Part shown: positions 62,751-64,000 of the stretch, piece after piece
Numbering within the stretch: position 1 is the first letter of the stretch
How the letters are laid out: each line of letters starts with the position of its first letter
NCBI RefSeq assembly: GCF_000023585.1
Contig: NC_012914.1
Location: forward strand, 1,243,501 to 1,307,500
Source of the DNA: Paenibacillus sp. JDR-2
GTDB lineage: Bacteria > Bacillota > Bacilli > Paenibacillales > Paenibacillaceae
DNA length: 64,000 bases
Direction: 5' to 3'
Made by a program: the position numbers and the translations under genes
The notes under the pieces: model-generated
The model's input: the letters and a program-made list of their open reading frames with translations, nothing else
The model's database searches: none
Told to the model about the DNA's origin: nothing

Positions 62751-64000
62751 TTGGAGACGATGTACACCAGAGCGCCGCGCCGCCGAAAGGGCGGGGGAGC
62801 ATGGTATACGATGCTGTTCCTGTTATTTATCGCAGCAGCGATGGGCGTTTGGTTTATTTACATGAAGTTTATCCCGAATCAGCATATTACGGTTCCTGAC
62901 TACGGAATGGCACATCCGATAACCTATCAAGGCGAAATCATGGATCAAGGAGCCTTTATACAAAATGATGAAGTCATGCTTCCGATATCCGCTTTGCAAA
63001 AGGCGCTTGGGCCGGACGAGCCTGTATATTATGAAGCGGAGACCGGCTCCATTATTTTGACAACGACCAATAAAGTATTGCGGCTGAAGACGGATGCTTT
63101 GACGGCAGAGCTCAATCAGAAGCCATACGAATTGCATATCGCGGCACAGACCAAAGATGATGCCGTTTATATACCGATTACGCCGCTTGAAGAACTTTAC
63201 GGCCTCAAGACAGAATACAAGGCCGATTCCGGCATCGTTATTTTACTCCAGGCAGGGGAATCTATTCAGCAAGGAAAGGCGTTAAAATCCAAAGGCAGCG
63301 CGATACGGACCAAGACAAGCATCCATTCTCCAATCGCTGAAAAAGTACCTCAAGGCGAAACGGTCCGGATATGGGGCGAGGAACATGGATGGTTATTCGT
63401 GCAGGGTCCGCAGGGGCAGCTCGGATATATGCAGAAGTCCAATGTGGAGCTGGCCAGCATAGAAAAGGTTCCTCAAGCAGCCAAGGAAGAGGCGTTTATA
63501 CCTTGGAAAGTGCTTGGAAGCAAAATTAATCTCACCTGGGAAGCCGTATATGAGAAAAATCCGGCTCCGGATTCGATAGGTACTCTAAAAGGAGTTAATG
63601 TTGTAAGTCCAACCTGGTTTGAGCTTCAGGATGGGAAGGGAACGATTAAGGGCAAGGCTGATCCGGCTTATGTGCGGTGGGCGCATAATCAAGGGATGCA
63701 GGTATGGGCGTTATTCAGCAATGGCTTTGAGCCCGATCAAACAACGGAAGCTTTGGCTAAGGCCGATACGCGCTTTAAAATGATCCGTCAGCTGCTCGCT
63801 TTTGCAGAGACGTATCATCTGCAAGGCATTAATATCGATTTCGAGAACGTTCGTACGTCCGATAAAGCCAATCTGGTTCAATTCGTAAGAGAGCTTACTC
63901 CTCTTTTCCATGAACAGGGGCTTGTGGTATCGATTGACGTAACGCCGAAATCCAACAGCGAGCTGTGGTCCTTATTCCTTGACCGCTCGGCACTTGGACA
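62751..64000 (+). CDS. GH18-family protein with stalk and SH3 domains, 3'-truncated
   Basis: The frame is open to the end of the window (about 416 residues). An Arg-rich N-terminus (RAPRRRKGGG) and one transmembrane helix (WYTMLFLLFIAAAMGVWFIY) come first. A copper-amine-oxidase-N-like domain (~50-165; DEVMLPISALQKALG, PITPLEELYGL) is next, then an SH3b (~185-240; IRTKTSIHSPIAEKVPQGE). From ~255 lies a GH18 barrel with catalytic GINIDFENV (Glu). The TTG at 62751 has AGGAGAG 6 bases upstream. Family members include spore peptidoglycan hydrolases and non-catalytic wall binders. Confidence 0.85.
   Translation, partial: METMYTRAPRRRKGGGAWYTMLFLLFIAAAMGVWFIYMKFIPNQHITVPDYGMAHPITYQGEIMDQGAFIQNDEVMLPISALQKALGPDEPVYYEAETGSIILTTTNKVLRLKTDALTAELNQKPYELHIAAQTKDDAVYIPITPLEELYGLKTEYKADSGIVILLQAGESIQQGKALKSKGSAIRTKTSIHSPIAEKVPQGETVRIWGEEHGWLFVQGPQGQLGYMQKSNVELASIEKVPQAAKEEAFIPWKVLGSKINLTWEAVYEKNPAPDSIGTLKGVNVVSPTWFELQDGKGTIKGKADPAYVRWAHNQGMQVWALFSNGFEPDQTTEALAKADTRFKMIRQLLAFAETYHLQGINIDFENVRTSDKANLVQFVRELTPLFHEQGLVVSIDVTPKSNSELWSLFLDRSALG

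Overview
The window reads as a stretch of chromosome from a spore-forming Gram-positive bacterium of the Paenibacillaceae, most likely Paenibacillus or a close relative. The signs are: a ComP/ComA-type two-component pair; the Bacillus-like order ydiF - Mo-cofactor genes - tatA/tatC - groES/groEL; the order ydcC - alr - ndoAI - ndoA (the MazEF-like pair); S-layer homology (SLH) domains; a YjcZ-type sporulation peptide with a SigK-like promoter; Spo0A-like boxes; and purine riboswitch, CIRCE and Pho-box signals of the Bacillus kind. No rRNA, tRNA, CRISPR array, phage or insertion sequence was seen. The organism name is inference; the gene orders are seen directly.

Layout. 1-2.2 kb: 3' part of a ComP-like kinase and ComA-like regulator. 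2.4-8.7 kb: a membrane protein, an ABC-F ATPase (minus strand), then 5-formyl-THF cyclo-ligase, moaC, mogA, a MoeA-like protein, tatA and tatC, linking molybdenum cofactor synthesis to folded-protein export. 8.8-15.5 kb: glycogen block, glgC divergent from glgB-glgA, with a GH13 hydrolase convergent to it; glgB is preceded by a tandem duplicated stem-loop. 15.6-18.7 kb: an SDR oxidoreductase, a holin-like toxin-sized ORF, and a TetR-controlled ABC-2 permease. 18.8-24.2 kb: CIRCE-groES-groEL, a DinB protein, and a guanine riboswitch with xpt-pbuX. 24.2-31.4 kb: a polar amino acid ABC importer, alkaline phosphatase with a Pho box, a CAP protein, a free-methionine sulfoxide reductase, a YjcZ peptide, and a CobW-type metallochaperone next to a secreted His-rich protein.

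31.4-46 kb: a Cache-GGDEF-EAL protein with paired Spo0A boxes, a lipoprotein, an AraC regulator divergent from a pyruvate kinase with an altered potassium site, a YqaA-like membrane protein, two tandem secreted asparaginases (the second carries FN3 and three SLH domains), then ydcC-alr-ndoAI-ndoA. 46-52.3 kb: a compact Tad/Flp-type secretion and pilus operon (cpaB, tadZ, tadA, tadB, tadC and four small one-helix proteins), preceded by a promoter and a terminator-like leader. 52.3-64 kb: an M24 peptidase, two PH-domain membrane proteins (ydbS/ydbT type), a small acidic protein, gatCAB, an MgtC-family protein, a DUF4097-type membrane protein, perR, and a GH18 protein that runs off the window.

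The genes are mostly core or lineage-core with little sign of horizontal transfer. The most interesting material is regulatory and architectural: the glgB leader, the Tad operon with its leader and unusual small pilin-like set, the surface-anchored asparaginase made by tandem duplication, the toxin-like small ORF, and the Spo0A-type palindrome upstream of the c-di-GMP protein.
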